64,000 nucleotides of DNA from assembly GCF_014268455.2 (NCBI RefSeq), contig NZ_CP077085.1, forward strand, positions 2,108,001 through 2,172,000. The letters are read 5' to 3'. Positions 35,733 to 44,748 of this stretch are shown here, one piece after another; the stretch's first letter is position 1; each line of letters starts with the position of its first letter. Both the position numbers and the translations under genes were made by a program. Origin of the DNA: Pseudomonas shahriarae. Lineage in GTDB: Bacteria > Pseudomonadota > Gammaproteobacteria > Pseudomonadales > Pseudomonadaceae. The notes below the pieces were generated by a model. It ran no database searches. It saw nothing but the letters and a program-made list of their open reading frames with translations, and was not told the DNA's origin.

Positions 35733-35762
35733 AACGCGCCGCTCAGTCGGCGCGTTTTTTTT
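35733..35762 (+). terminator. Intrinsic terminator after bolA
   Basis: AACGCGCCG (35733-35741) pairs perfectly with CGGCGCGTT (35748-35756) around CTCAGT and runs into eight T residues. It separates the DUF2059-bolA unit from trhO. Confidence 0.95.
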
Positions 35763-35809
35763 GCATCCGGTTCACCCTTTACGAGGGTAGCCACCTGGAG
35801 AGAACACCC

Positions 35810-36751
35810 ATGACACACCCCATCGTCGTGGCGGCACTGTATAAGTTCGTCACCCTCGAAGATTACGTCGCCCTGCGTGAGCCCCTGTTGCAGGCCATGG
35901 TCGACAACGGCATCAAGGGCACCTTGCTGATCGCCGAAGAAGGCATCAACGGCACCGTTTCCGGTAGCCGCGAAGGCATTGATGGCCTGATGGCCTGGTT
36001 GAAGAACGACCCACGCATGGTCGATATCGACCACAAAGAGTCGTACTGCGATGAGCAGCCGTTCTACCGCACCAAGGTCAAGCTGAAAAAAGAGATCGTG
36101 ACCCTGGGCGTCGAAGGCGTCGACCCGAACAAGAAAGTCGGTACCTACGTTGATCCGCAAGACTGGAACGCGTTGATCAGCGATCCAGAAGTGCTGTTGA
36201 TCGACACCCGTAACGACTATGAAGTGTCGATCGGCACCTTTGAGGGCGCAATCGACCCGAAAACCACGAGTTTTCGCGAATTTCCCGACTATATCAAAGC
36301 CAACTTCGATCCGGCCAAGCACAAGAAAGTCGCGATGTTCTGCACCGGCGGGATTCGTTGTGAAAAGGCCTCGAGCTATATGCTCAGCGAAGGCTTTGAC
36401 GAGGTGTATCACCTCAAGGGCGGCATCCTCAAATACCTCGAAGAGGTGCCCCAGGCAGAGACTAAATGGCAGGGCGACTGCTTTGTCTTCGATAACCGCG
36501 TGACCGTGCGCCACGACTTGAGCGAAGGTGACTACGATCAATGTCATGCCTGCCGTACACCGGTTAGCGTAGAGGACCGCGCATCCGAGCACTACGTGGC
36601 CGGCATCAGTTGCCCGCACTGCTGGGATAAGCTGTCCGAGAAGACCCGTCGCAGTGCGATCGACCGCCAGAAGCAGATCGAGCTGGCCAAGGCCCGCAAT
36701 ATGCCGCACCCGATTGGTTACAACTACAAGCAATCATCCACCGAGGCTTGA
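35810..36751 (+). CDS. trhO: tRNA uridine-34 hydroxylase TrhO (rhodanese family)
   Basis: A 313-residue enzyme that hydroxylates wobble uridine-34 of tRNA on the way to cmo5U/mo5U using oxygen. An N-terminal acylphosphatase-like domain ([16 protein letters not shown]) precedes the rhodanese domain, whose active loop [12 protein letters not shown] carries the nucleophile Cys near residue 182. A C-terminal Cys-rich segment has two CxxC pairs (CHAC near 245 and CPHC near 265), a possible zinc site. CTGGAGAG lies before the ATG. Confidence 0.95.
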   Translation: MTHPIVVAALYKFVTLEDYVALREPLLQAMVDNGIKGTLLIAEEGINGTVSGSREGIDGLMAWLKNDPRMVDIDHKESYCDEQPFYRTKVKLKKEIVTLGVEGVDPNKKVGTYVDPQDWNALISDPEVLLIDTRNDYEVSIGTFEGAIDPKTTSFREFPDYIKANFDPAKHKKVAMFCTGGIRCEKASSYMLSEGFDEVYHLKGGILKYLEEVPQAETKWQGDCFVFDNRVTVRHDLSEGDYDQCHACRTPVSVEDRASEHYVAGISCPHCWDKLSEKTRRSAIDRQKQIELAKARNMPHPIGYNYKQSSTEA

Positions 36752-36754
36752 ACC

Positions 36755-37390
36755 ATGTCTGCGCGCCTGCTCTATGTAATGGACCCGATGTGTTCCTGGT
36801 GCTGGGGTTTTGCCCCAGTGGCCAAGGCCCTGGTTGAGCAGGCCCAGGCGGCTGGCGTGGAATTGCACCTGGTGGTGGGCGGCTTGCGTACCGGCAGTGG
36901 TGCGGCGCTGGAACCGACTACTCGGCGCTATATCCTGGAGCACTGGCAGGCGGTGACCGAGGCCACGGGCCAGCCGTTCCGCCTGGAGGGCGCCTTGCCT
37001 GAAGGGTTTGTGTATGACACCGAGCCGGCCTGCCGGGCCCTGGTCACTGCGCGTGGCCTGGCGCCGGATTGCGCCTGGACCTTGCTCGGGCTGATCCAGC
37101 AGGCCTTTTATGTCGAGGGTCGCGATGTGACCCGCGCCAGTGTGCTGGTGGAGCTGGCCGAGACTGCCGGGGTGCCGCGTATCGAGTTTGCCGAGGCCTT
37201 TGACCGCGCCGAACAACATGCCGCCACGGCCGCCGACTTCACTTGGGTCCAGGACCTGGGCATCGCCGGTTTCCCGACCTTGCTGGCCGAACGCAATGGC
37301 CAGTTGGCGTTGTTGACCAATGGCTACCAGCCGCTGTCCGAGCTGTCGCCGCTGCTCGGTCGCTGGCTGGAGCGAGCTGCCTGTGCATGA
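36755..37390 (+). CDS. DsbA-family (FrnE-like) thioredoxin-fold protein
   Basis: A 211-residue protein with the active motif CSWC in MDPMCSWCWGFAP at residues about 14-17. The cis-Pro loop is probably GIAGFPTLL near 171. There is no signal peptide, so unlike true DsbA it should stay in the cytoplasm, as for FrnE-like and 2-hydroxychromene-isomerase-like relatives. It starts 3 nt after trhO and overlaps the ABC exporter start by 8 nt, so these genes are probably one transcript. Confidence 0.88.
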   Translation: MSARLLYVMDPMCSWCWGFAPVAKALVEQAQAAGVELHLVVGGLRTGSGAALEPTTRRYILEHWQAVTEATGQPFRLEGALPEGFVYDTEPACRALVTARGLAPDCAWTLLGLIQQAFYVEGRDVTRASVLVELAETAGVPRIEFAEAFDRAEQHAATAADFTWVQDLGIAGFPTLLAERNGQLALLTNGYQPLSELSPLLGRWLERAACA

Positions 37391-39188
37391 TCAGCCAACA
37401 CCACGGGTTGATCGGCTGACCTGGGCAGAAATCCGTCGCCTGGCCCTGCGCCATAAAAAATCCCTGTGGATTGCCAACGGTGTCGCCGTACTGGCGACCC
37501 TGTGCAGCGTACCGATTCCCTTGCTCCTGCCGTTGCTGGTGGACGAAGTGCTGCTGGGCAATGGCGATGCGGCGTTGCAGGTGATGAACCACGCGTTGCC
37601 GACGGCCTGGCAGCAGGCTGCCGGGTATATCGGCCTGATGCTGCTGATTACCCTGGTATTGCGCTGCGCGGCGTTGGTGTTCAACGTGGTCCAGGCCCGC
37701 CTGTTTGCGGGGCTGGCCAAGGACATTGTCTACCGCATCCGCGTGCGGCTGATCGAGCGGCTCAAGCGTATTTCCCTGAGTGAATACGAAAGCCTGGGCG
37801 GTGGCACCGTGACCACACACCTGGTCACCGACCTGGACACGGTGGACAAGTTTGTCGGGGAAACCTTGAGCCGGTTCCTGGTGGCCACCCTGACCCTGGT
37901 CGGCACCTCCGGGATCCTGATGTGGATGCACTGGAAGCTGGCCCTGTTGATCCTGCTGTTCAACCCCCTGGTGATCTACGCCACGGTGCAGTTGGGCAAG
38001 CGGGTCAAACACCTGAAAAAGCTCGAAAACGACAGTACCTCGCGGTTTACCCAGGCCCTGACAGAAACCCTGGATGCCATCCAGGAAGTGCGCGCCGGCA
38101 ATCGCCAGGGGTTTTTCCTCGGGCGCCTGGGGCAGCGTGCCCAGGAAGTGCGCGACTTTGCCATCAACTCCCAGTGGAAAAGCGACGCCTCCAGCCGCGC
38201 CAGTGGCCTGCTGTTCCAGTTCGGCATTGATATCTTCCGCGCGGCGGCGATGCTCACGGTGCTGTTTTCCGACTTGTCCATCGGCCAGATGCTCGCGGTG
38301 TTCAGCTACCTGTGGTTCATGATCGGCCCGGTGGAGCAACTGCTGAACCTGCAATACGCCTACTACGCAGCCGGTGGCGCGCTGACGCGGATCAACGAAC
38401 TGTTGGCCCGCGCCGACGAACCGCAATACGCAGGGGGCGAAGATCCGTTTACCGGGCGCGAAACCGTGGGTATCGAGGTGCAGGGCCTGGACTTTGGCTA
38501 TGGCGAAGACCTGGTGCTCAATCAGTTGAACCTGGTCATCGCCCCCGGCGAGAAGGTGGCGATTGTCGGCGCCAGTGGCGGCGGTAAAAGTACCCTGGTG
38601 CAATTACTGCTGGGGCTCTACACCCCGCAGGCGGGCACGATCCGCTTCGGCGGCGCAACCCAGCAGGCGATTGGCCTGGAAACCATCCGCGAGCATGTCG
38701 CGGTGGTGCTGCAGCATCCGGCACTGTTCAACGACACGGTGCGCGCCAACCTGACCATGGGCCGCGAGCGCAGTGATCAAGCCTGCTGGCAGGCCCTTGA
38801 AATTGCCCAGTTGGATGCTACGGTCAAGGGGTTACCCCAGGGCCTGGACAGTATTGTCGGGCGCTCGGGCGTACGTTTGTCCGGCGGCCAGCGCCAACGC
38901 CTGGCGATTGCCCGGATGGTGCTGGCCGAGCCGAAAGTGGTGATCCTCGACGAAGCCACCTCGGCCCTGGATGCGGCCACCGAATACAACCTGCACCAGG
39001 CACTGGCGCGGTTTCTCAGTGGGCGTACTACACTGATCGTTGCTCACCGTTTGTCGGCGGTGAAGCAGGCTGATAGGGTATTGGTGTTTGACGGTGGGCA
39101 TATAGCCGAAGACGGCGACCACCAGCAGCTGATAGCCGACGGCGGTTTGTACGCCAAGCTTTACGGACACTTGCAACAAGTTCGCTGA
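37383..39188 (+). CDS. ABC exporter, fused permease and ATPase (MsbA-like)
   Basis: A 601-residue half-transporter. Six transmembrane helices occupy residues about 30-320. The ATPase has Walker A GASGGGKST (about residue 398), the Q-loop, signature LSGGQRQRLAIARM and Walker B VVILDEATSALD. It would work as a homodimer exporting a lipid, peptide or drug. The GTG at 37383, with GGAG 10 nt upstream, is chosen; the open frame from 37320 lies inside the dsbA-like gene. The 8-nt overlap suggests translational coupling. Confidence 0.9.
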   Translation: MHDQPTPRVDRLTWAEIRRLALRHKKSLWIANGVAVLATLCSVPIPLLLPLLVDEVLLGNGDAALQVMNHALPTAWQQAAGYIGLMLLITLVLRCAALVFNVVQARLFAGLAKDIVYRIRVRLIERLKRISLSEYESLGGGTVTTHLVTDLDTVDKFVGETLSRFLVATLTLVGTSGILMWMHWKLALLILLFNPLVIYATVQLGKRVKHLKKLENDSTSRFTQALTETLDAIQEVRAGNRQGFFLGRLGQRAQEVRDFAINSQWKSDASSRASGLLFQFGIDIFRAAAMLTVLFSDLSIGQMLAVFSYLWFMIGPVEQLLNLQYAYYAAGGALTRINELLARADEPQYAGGEDPFTGRETVGIEVQGLDFGYGEDLVLNQLNLVIAPGEKVAIVGASGGGKSTLVQLLLGLYTPQAGTIRFGGATQQAIGLETIREHVAVVLQHPALFNDTVRANLTMGRERSDQACWQALEIAQLDATVKGLPQGLDSIVGRSGVRLSGGQRQRLAIARMVLAEPKVVILDEATSALDAATEYNLHQALARFLSGRTTLIVAHRLSAVKQADRVLVFDGGHIAEDGDHQQLIADGGLYAKLYGHLQQVR

Positions 39189-39189
39189 A

Positions 39190-39220
39190 ACGATCCCGGT
39201 ACCGATCCTGGAGGGATCGT
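39190..39220 (+). terminator. Possible terminator hairpin after the ABC exporter
   Basis: ACGATCCC (39190-39197) pairs with GGGATCGT (39213-39220), followed only by GTTT. It lies just beyond the exporter stop and before rbdA. The short T-run makes termination uncertain. Confidence 0.4.
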
Positions 39221-39283
39221 GTTTGGCCTCGGCTGTGCTGTCAGGAGCAGTTTTTACTCGCCTGTGCTGATGCAAGGGATCTC

Positions 39284-41743
39284 ATGAAGCAGAAGCGAAC
39301 TTTCGGAACACCCCGTTTGCTGGGCATTGTCTGGCCTTTTATTGCGGTTGTACTGTTCCAGGCATTACTGGGCTGCGTCAGCCTCTATATGCTCTCGGCC
39401 GTGCGCGGTTATGTGGCGGGCGAAAGCCTGTGGTCCAAGGGCCAGAAAGATGCCATCTATTACCTGACCCTGTACGCCGATAACCGCGACCAGAAGACCT
39501 TTCTCAAATACCAGAACGCGATTGCCGTGCCCCAGGGCGGGCACGAGCTGCGCATCGCCCTGGACCGCCCCAACCCTGACCTGGCGGCCGCGCGCCAGGG
39601 GATCCTCAAGGGCGGTAACCATCCGGATGACGTGTCGAGCGTGATCTGGCTGTACCTTAATTTCCGCCATTTCAGTTACCTGGAAAAAGCCATCGAGCTG
39701 TGGACCGTGGGCGATGGCTACCTAGTGCAACTCGACGACCTGGCGCAGGAAATGCACCGGGACATCCTTGCCAACCAAGCCACCAGCGCCGACATCCATG
39801 CCTGGAAAGAACGCATCATCGCCATCAACGATAGCGTGACGCCGGCGGCCAAGGCTTTCAGCGATGCCCTGGGTGAAGGCTCAAGGATGATTCTGCGCCT
39901 GCTGCTGATCACTAACCTGGCCACCGCCCTCGGCCTGATTGCCCTGGCCTTGTTGCGCACCCGCAAGCTATTGGCCCAGCGCCATGCGTTTGCCGATGCC
40001 TTGCAAGTGGAGAAGGAGCGGGCGCAGATCACCCTGGAGTCCATCGGCGACGGAGTGATTACCACCGATGTCGACGGGGCTATCGCCTATATGAACCCGG
40101 CGGCGGAGTCCCTGACCCACTGGAAGGCTGCCCAGGCCCAGGGCCTGCCCCTGGCGGCGTTGTTCAATCTGCTGGATGAAAACGCCCAGGCCGAAGGGTT
40201 TGCCCTGATCGAGCATATTCTTGGCGGTCAACTCACCGGCGGCAGCGAACACTCCAAGCTGATCCAGCGTCTGGATGGCAGCACGGTCTCCGTGACCCTG
40301 GTAGGTGCCCCGATCCGCAGTGCCGGAAAGGTCAGCGGGGCAGTGTTGGTGTTGCACGACATGACCCAAGAGCGCCAATACATTGCCAACCTGTCTTGGC
40401 AGGCGACCCATGATGCCTTGACCGGGCTGGCCAACCGCCGTGAATTTGAATTCCGCCTGGAGCAGGTGTTGCATGGCATCGGGCGCCAGCAGTCGGGGCA
40501 TGCCTTGATGTTCCTCGATCTGGACCAGTTCAAGCTGGTCAACGACACCTGTGGTCACGCGGCGGGCGATGAGTTGTTGCGGCATATCTGCGCGCTGCTG
40601 CAATCGGACCTGCGCGAAGGCGATACGCTGGCTCGCCTCGGGGGCGATGAGTTTGGCATTCTGCTCGAGAACTGTCCGCCACTGGTGGCCGAGAAAATCG
40701 CCGAAAGTCTGCGTCGCACCGTGCAAAACCTGCACTTTGTCTGGAAAGGCCGGCCGTTTGTCACCACGGTCAGTATCGGCCTGGTCCATATCTCGCACAT
40801 CCCGACCACCCTGGAAACTTCTTTGCGCGCCGCGGATATGGCCTGCTACATGGCCAAGGAAAAGGGGCGTAACCGGGTGCAGGTCTATCACGCCGATGAC
40901 TCCGAGTTGTCTTTGCGCTTTGGCGAGATGGCCTGGATCCAGCGCCTGCACATGGCTTTGGAGGAGAACCGCTTCTGCCTGTATGCCCAGGAAATCGCGG
41001 CCTTGGGCCATACCGAGGCGGGTGCCGGGCATATCGAGATCCTGTTGCGCCTGCACGACGAAGCGGGGCGGATCATTTTGCCCGACAGCTTTATCCCGGC
41101 TGCCGAGCGTTATGGGTTGATGACTTCGCTGGACCGCTGGGTGGTGGAGAACGTATTCAAGCTGATTGCCCGTTGCATGATCGAGCGACCGGGCAGGCCC
41201 ATGGCGATGTGTGCGATCAACCTGTCGGGCATCACCATCGGCGATGACGACTTCCTGAGCTTCCTGCGGGAGAAATTCAACGCCTATGGCATTCCGCCGA
41301 GCATGATCTGTTTTGAAATCACCGAAACCAGCGCCATTTCCAACCTTGGCAGTGCGATTCGTTTTATCAATGAGCTCAAGGCCTTAGGCTGTTTCTTCTC
41401 CCTGGACGACTTTTGCGCCGGAATGTCCTCATTCGCCTACCTCAAACATTTACCTGTAGACTTCCTGAAGATCGATGGAAGTTTCGTAAAGGATATGCTG
41501 GACGACCCGATTAACCGCGCCATGGTCGAAGTGATCAACCACATCGGCCATGTCATGGGTAAACGCACTATTGCCGAGTTTGTCGAAACGCCGCACATCG
41601 AGCAGGCATTGCTTGAGATCGGCGTGGACTACGCTCAGGGCTACCTGATTGAGCGCCCGCAATTGTTTACCTTCGATAGTTTGCAGTGTCGACCTGCGCG
41701 CCCGCAGCCTCTGTTATTCCGGGCGCCCGGCACGTTCCGCTGA
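39284..41743 (+). CDS. rbdA: Membrane c-di-GMP regulator RbdA (PAS-GGDEF-EAL)
   Basis: An 819-residue protein. Two transmembrane helices (about residues 12-38 and 205-225) flank a periplasmic sensor region. A PAS domain (about 245-360) follows. The GGDEF domain has an intact RLGGDEF motif near 452 and an upstream I-site RxxD (REGD). In the EAL domain the signature reads EILLR near 585 instead of EALLR, but the downstream metal and catalytic residues (NLSG, EITET, LDDFCAGMSSF, DFLKIDGSFV) are kept, so phosphodiesterase activity is likely. Its place after the ABC exporter matches rbdA of P. aeruginosa as I recall it. Confidence 0.93.
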   Translation: MKQKRTFGTPRLLGIVWPFIAVVLFQALLGCVSLYMLSAVRGYVAGESLWSKGQKDAIYYLTLYADNRDQKTFLKYQNAIAVPQGGHELRIALDRPNPDLAAARQGILKGGNHPDDVSSVIWLYLNFRHFSYLEKAIELWTVGDGYLVQLDDLAQEMHRDILANQATSADIHAWKERIIAINDSVTPAAKAFSDALGEGSRMILRLLLITNLATALGLIALALLRTRKLLAQRHAFADALQVEKERAQITLESIGDGVITTDVDGAIAYMNPAAESLTHWKAAQAQGLPLAALFNLLDENAQAEGFALIEHILGGQLTGGSEHSKLIQRLDGSTVSVTLVGAPIRSAGKVSGAVLVLHDMTQERQYIANLSWQATHDALTGLANRREFEFRLEQVLHGIGRQQSGHALMFLDLDQFKLVNDTCGHAAGDELLRHICALLQSDLREGDTLARLGGDEFGILLENCPPLVAEKIAESLRRTVQNLHFVWKGRPFVTTVSIGLVHISHIPTTLETSLRAADMACYMAKEKGRNRVQVYHADDSELSLRFGEMAWIQRLHMALEENRFCLYAQEIAALGHTEAGAGHIEILLRLHDEAGRIILPDSFIPAAERYGLMTSLDRWVVENVFKLIARCMIERPGRPMAMCAINLSGITIGDDDFLSFLREKFNAYGIPPSMICFEITETSAISNLGSAIRFINELKALGCFFSLDDFCAGMSSFAYLKHLPVDFLKIDGSFVKDMLDDPINRAMVEVINHIGHVMGKRTIAEFVETPHIEQALLEIGVDYAQGYLIERPQLFTFDSLQCRPARPQPLLFRAPGTFR

Positions 41744-41789
41744 AACATCTGCTGGTCTGTACACATCACACATCAAAAGGAGCCCGACA

Positions 41790-42581
41790 GTGATCGACAC
41801 ATTCAGCAGAACCGGCCCGCTTATGGAAGCCTCAAGTTACCCCACCTGGGCTCAGCAATTGATCCAGGACTGTAGCGAGAGCAAGCGCCGAGTTGTCGAA
41901 CACGAACTGTACCAGCGCATGCGCGATAACAAGCTCAGTGCCAAGACCATGCGCCAATACCTGATTGGTGGCTGGCCAGTGGTGGAACAGTTCGCGTTGT
42001 ACATGGCACAAAACCTGACCAAGACCAAGTTTGCCCGTCATCCTGGCGAGGATATGGCGCGACGTTGGTTGATGCGCAATATTCGCGTGGAACTGAACCA
42101 TGCCGACTATTGGATGCATTGGGCACGCGCCCATGGCGTGGGCCTGGAAGAACTGCAAGCGCAGAACGTGCCGCCCGAGTTGCACGCACTGAGTCATTGG
42201 TGCTGGCACACCAGTTCGGCCGATTCGTTGATTGTTGCGATTGCCGCTACCAACTACGCCATCGAGGGGGCCACTGGGGAGTGGTCTGCGCTGGTGTGTT
42301 CGACGGGCGTGTATGCCGCAGCGTTCCCCGAAGAAGATCGCAAGCGCGCCATGAAGTGGCTGAAGATGCATGCCCAGTACGACGACGCCCACCCGTGGGA
42401 AGCACTGGAAATCATCTGCACCCTGGCGGGGATGAACCCGAGCAAGGCGTTGCAAGTGGAGTTGCGCCAGGCCGTGTGCAAGAGCTACGACTACATGTAC
42501 CTGTTCCTGGAGCGTTGCATGCAGTTGGAGAAAACCCCGGTGATCCGCGAACGCCAGGTACTGGCGGCCAGCGAAGCCTGA
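41790..42581 (+). CDS. TenA-like / iron-containing oxygenase-fold protein
   Basis: A 263-residue helical protein. The GTG at 41790 has AAAAGGAG 7 nt upstream; an ATG at 41823 is an alternative. His and Glu residues that could ligate metal occur in MRNIRVELNHADYWMHW, TNYAIEGATGEW and HAQYDDAHPWEAL, as in heme-oxygenase-fold TenA/diiron proteins. It is often labelled a TenA family transcriptional regulator, but it has no DNA-binding domain, and a thiamin role is not supported by neighbours. It follows rbdA by 46 nt. Confidence 0.85.
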   Translation: MIDTFSRTGPLMEASSYPTWAQQLIQDCSESKRRVVEHELYQRMRDNKLSAKTMRQYLIGGWPVVEQFALYMAQNLTKTKFARHPGEDMARRWLMRNIRVELNHADYWMHWARAHGVGLEELQAQNVPPELHALSHWCWHTSSADSLIVAIAATNYAIEGATGEWSALVCSTGVYAAAFPEEDRKRAMKWLKMHAQYDDAHPWEALEIICTLAGMNPSKALQVELRQAVCKSYDYMYLFLERCMQLEKTPVIRERQVLAASEA

Positions 42582-42603
42582 CCCCGGCAGGGCGGGGTAG
42601 GGG

Positions 42604-43530
42604 TTACCCCGCCATTGCCAGGCGGTTGCGGCCTTCGCGCTTGGCCACGTACAAGGCGCTGTCGGCCCGGCGCAGCAAGCTTTCGGCCGACTCGCCTACC
42701 AGCAAGGTCGCGCAACCCAGGCTCACCGTCAATTCGATACGCGTGGTGTCCGCCCAGTAGTCCTGGGCCTGTGCTGCCTGGCGCAAGCGTTCGCCGACCA
42801 TGGTGGCGGCATCGCGGCTGGTGTTGGAAAGCAGGATCAGGAACTCGTCCCCGCCAAACCGAAACACCATATCCACATTGCGCAACTGGCTTTTGATCGA
42901 GGCTGCGACGGCCTTGAGCACTTTGTCGCCGGTGGCGTGGCCGTGGCTGTCGTTGATGCGCTTGAAGTGATCGATGTCGAGCATCAGCAAGGACAGCGGA
43001 TGCAGATGCCGCTTGGCCATCTCGATCTCCCGGCCCAGGGTCTGGTCCATGGCGACGCGGTTGCCGGTCTCGGTCAATGGATCGCGCAGGGCGCTGCGGG
43101 TCGCGGCGCGATACAGCAAGGCATTGCGCATGGGGTACAGCAGGCTGGCCAGCAGTGATTCCAGGTTGCCCTGTTCCTCTTCGCTGAAGCGCTGGTTGCG
43201 GCGAAACACCAACTCCCCCAGGTGCTCGCCCTGATGGCTGAGGCTGTAACTCACGGAGTGATGACCGCGCTGGCCATATTCCAGACGCAGGTCGCTGGTT
43301 TCATGGCGGTATTGCAGGGCGTCCAGGGGGACCAGGCGCTGCACTTCGCGAAAAAACAGGCCGAGGATCCGCTCCGCTTCCAGGCTGGTCTGCAATTGCA
43401 GATTCAGTTGCTGGCGCAGTTGCGCAAGGCTGATGGGGCGGCGGGCGACGATGGAAGGCTGGCCAAAGCCCAGGCGTTGCAATTTGGCACTGTCGAAGTC
43501 AATTGCGTTGGTCTGGGTCGGTGTTTTCAT
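42604..43530 (-). CDS. Diguanylate cyclase (GAF-like sensor plus GGDEF)
   Basis: A 308-residue cytoplasmic protein. The N-terminal half (about residues 25-150) resembles a small GAF-type sensor. The GGDEF domain has the intact motif FRFGGDEF near 220 and the inhibitory I-site RxxD (RNVD) just before it, so it should make c-di-GMP and be product-inhibited. No membrane helix is present. It is convergent with the TenA-like gene; a weak GC hairpin (42581-42598) lies between them. Its upstream side opens onto the repeat block. Confidence 0.92.
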   Translation of the reverse strand: MKTPTQTNAIDFDSAKLQRLGFGQPSIVARRPISLAQLRQQLNLQLQTSLEAERILGLFFREVQRLVPLDALQYRHETSDLRLEYGQRGHHSVSYSLSHQGEHLGELVFRRNQRFSEEEQGNLESLLASLLYPMRNALLYRAATRSALRDPLTETGNRVAMDQTLGREIEMAKRHLHPLSLLMLDIDHFKRINDSHGHATGDKVLKAVAASIKSQLRNVDMVFRFGGDEFLILLSNTSRDAATMVGERLRQAAQAQDYWADTTRIELTVSLGCATLLVGESAESLLRRADSALYVAKREGRNRLAMAG

Positions 43531-43854
43531 AAACGGGCAGGCCTCTAAGCACAGAATGCTGTCTTACAGGCTCGATGGGAGCGGTTACTGGCGGGCGCCT
43601 TACTGTTCCTTCAGTTCCGTAAAACTTGGGTAACAGTCTAGTCCGCTTTGCCGGGGGTTATAACCCCTGATCCCATGCCGCACGTCTTGATGTCGCGCTG
43701 CCTGCTTAAGCAAATTGGAGCGAAAAGCGTGCCATTTAGTGCAATTAGTTTTTTGTTCTTATAAAACAAGGGGATGGGGTTTATTGAGGAAAAGGCGTGG
43801 TGGAAATTTGGCGCAGGCCCATTTTGGCGGGTGGGCTTGCTTGCGATGGCGGTA
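43531..43854. other. Gene-free upstream region of the diguanylate cyclase
   Basis: No convincing gene. It contains a perfect 14-bp palindrome GGGGTTATAACCCC at 43654-43667, an AT-rich patch at 43725-43770 that may hold the cyclase promoter on the minus strand, and a REP half at about 43828-43851 adjoining structured repeat copy B. Confidence 0.5.
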
Positions 43855-44217
43855 GGTATCACACAACTTTTTTCTGGGTATGTGTACATATCCGTTGCTG
43901 CGGTCACGGCCACTTAGGGTTCCGCCCTTACGGCGGCTCACTTTGGAAGAGCGCCAAAGTAAGCAAAGCGCTCTTGCCCCACCACTCGGTGCCTCGCCTA
44001 GGCTCGGCATGCCCGCAGTCAGGCATTGCTCCGTGGGCCCGCCGCGATCGGCCATCCCTGGCCGTGTCGCGGCTACCCCGGCATCCATGCCGGGGTGCCC
44101 ACTGCGCAATACCTGCCTGCGGCCATCGTGGTTTAACGGGGCGCCTAAGATCAAGATCAAAAGCCAGATCAAAAGCAGAGCAACAGCAACAGCAATGCCA
44201 GAGCGCGAAGCTGCATT
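43855..44217 (-). repeat. Structured repeat element, copy B
   Basis: Reverse-oriented copy of the element at 31762-32148. The two-hairpin head is nearly identical to copy A. Downstream helices differ but still pair. Read on the minus strand, copy A's GAGCCC/GGGCTC is GAGCGC/GCGCTC here, and its CCGCT/AGCGG around GTAAG is CCGCC/GGCGG (43922-43936). ACTTTTGG/CCAAAAGT is shortened on both sides to ACTTTGG/CCAAAGT. The 15-nt insertion of copy A is absent. Its 3' end faces a REP half at about 43828-43851 and its 5' end abuts the REPIN at 44222. Confidence 0.85.
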
Positions 44218-44221
44218 CCCC

Positions 44222-44319
44222 CCCCTGTGGGAGCTGGCTTGCCTGCGATGGCGGTACATCAGCCAATACATTTATCGACTGATACAGCGCCATCGCAGGC
44301 AAGCCAGCTCCCACAGGGG
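44222..44319. repeat. REPIN between structured repeat copies B and C
   Basis: CCCCTGTGGGAGCTGGCTTG faces its complement ending at 44319, with arms of about 35 nt (through GCCTGCGATGGCG). It sits at the centre of a nearly symmetric block: REP half, copy B (minus), this REPIN, copy C (plus), REP half. Confidence 0.95.
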
Positions 44320-44363
44320 TACGCGCACGCTTCGACGATCAGGTCGGCTGTCAGGCCGCCTCG

Positions 44364-44680
44364 CTTTGCTTTTGATCTGAGGCGCCCCGTTAAACCACGC
44401 TGGCCGTCATCCGATATTGATTTGGGGGGTAGCCCGGCAGGACGCCGGGTTAGCCGCGCTGGGCCATGGATGGCCCATCGCGGCGGCCCCCCAAATCAAT
44501 GTCGGATGACGGGCACACCGAGCCTGGGCGAGGTGCCGAGTGGTGGGGCAGGAGCCCTTTTGGTTACTTTTGGGGCTCTTTTCCAAAAGTGACCCGCTGT
44601 AAGAGCGGAACCAATAGCCGCCATGACCGCAGCAACGGATATGTACACAACCCCAGAAAAGAGTTGTGTAGATCCCTGTA
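44364..44680 (+). repeat. Structured repeat element, copy C (divergent outer stem)
   Basis: Shares flanks and the second hairpin with copies A and B, but the outer stem has a wholly different sequence. CCGTCATCCGATATTGATTT at 44404-44423, continuing to 44429, pairs over all 26 positions with 44487-44512, with one G-T wobble. Hairpin one is CCCGGC/GCCGGG (44433-44449); hairpin two spans 44453-44484. Downstream helices match copy A: GAGCCC at 44552-44557, ACTTTTGG at 44566-44573 and CCAAAAGT at 44583-44590. Confidence 0.85.
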
Positions 44681-44685
44681 CCTAT

Positions 44686-44714
44686 GGCCATCGCGGGCAA
44701 GCCCACTCCCACAC
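44686..44714 (-). repeat. REP half-site at the 3' end of copy C
   Basis: CCATCGCGGGCAAGCCCACT followed by CCCACA matches the REP end in this genome. It directly follows structured repeat copy C and precedes the yciK stop. Confidence 0.8.
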
Positions 44715-44748
44715 AAGCCCCACAATGGCGTAGTGTCATGTCCGAAGA

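Noticed and set aside
37320..37382. An extended N-terminus for the ABC exporter
   Set aside because: The extension lies inside the DsbA-family gene and encodes a Cys/Arg-rich stretch unlike the exporter family; GTG at 37383 has a ribosome site.
43759..44592. Several frames of 120-170 codons in the gap between the diguanylate cyclase and yciK
   Set aside because: These are translations of repeat copies B and C and the central REPIN; matching frames occur on both strands, as expected from inverted repeats.
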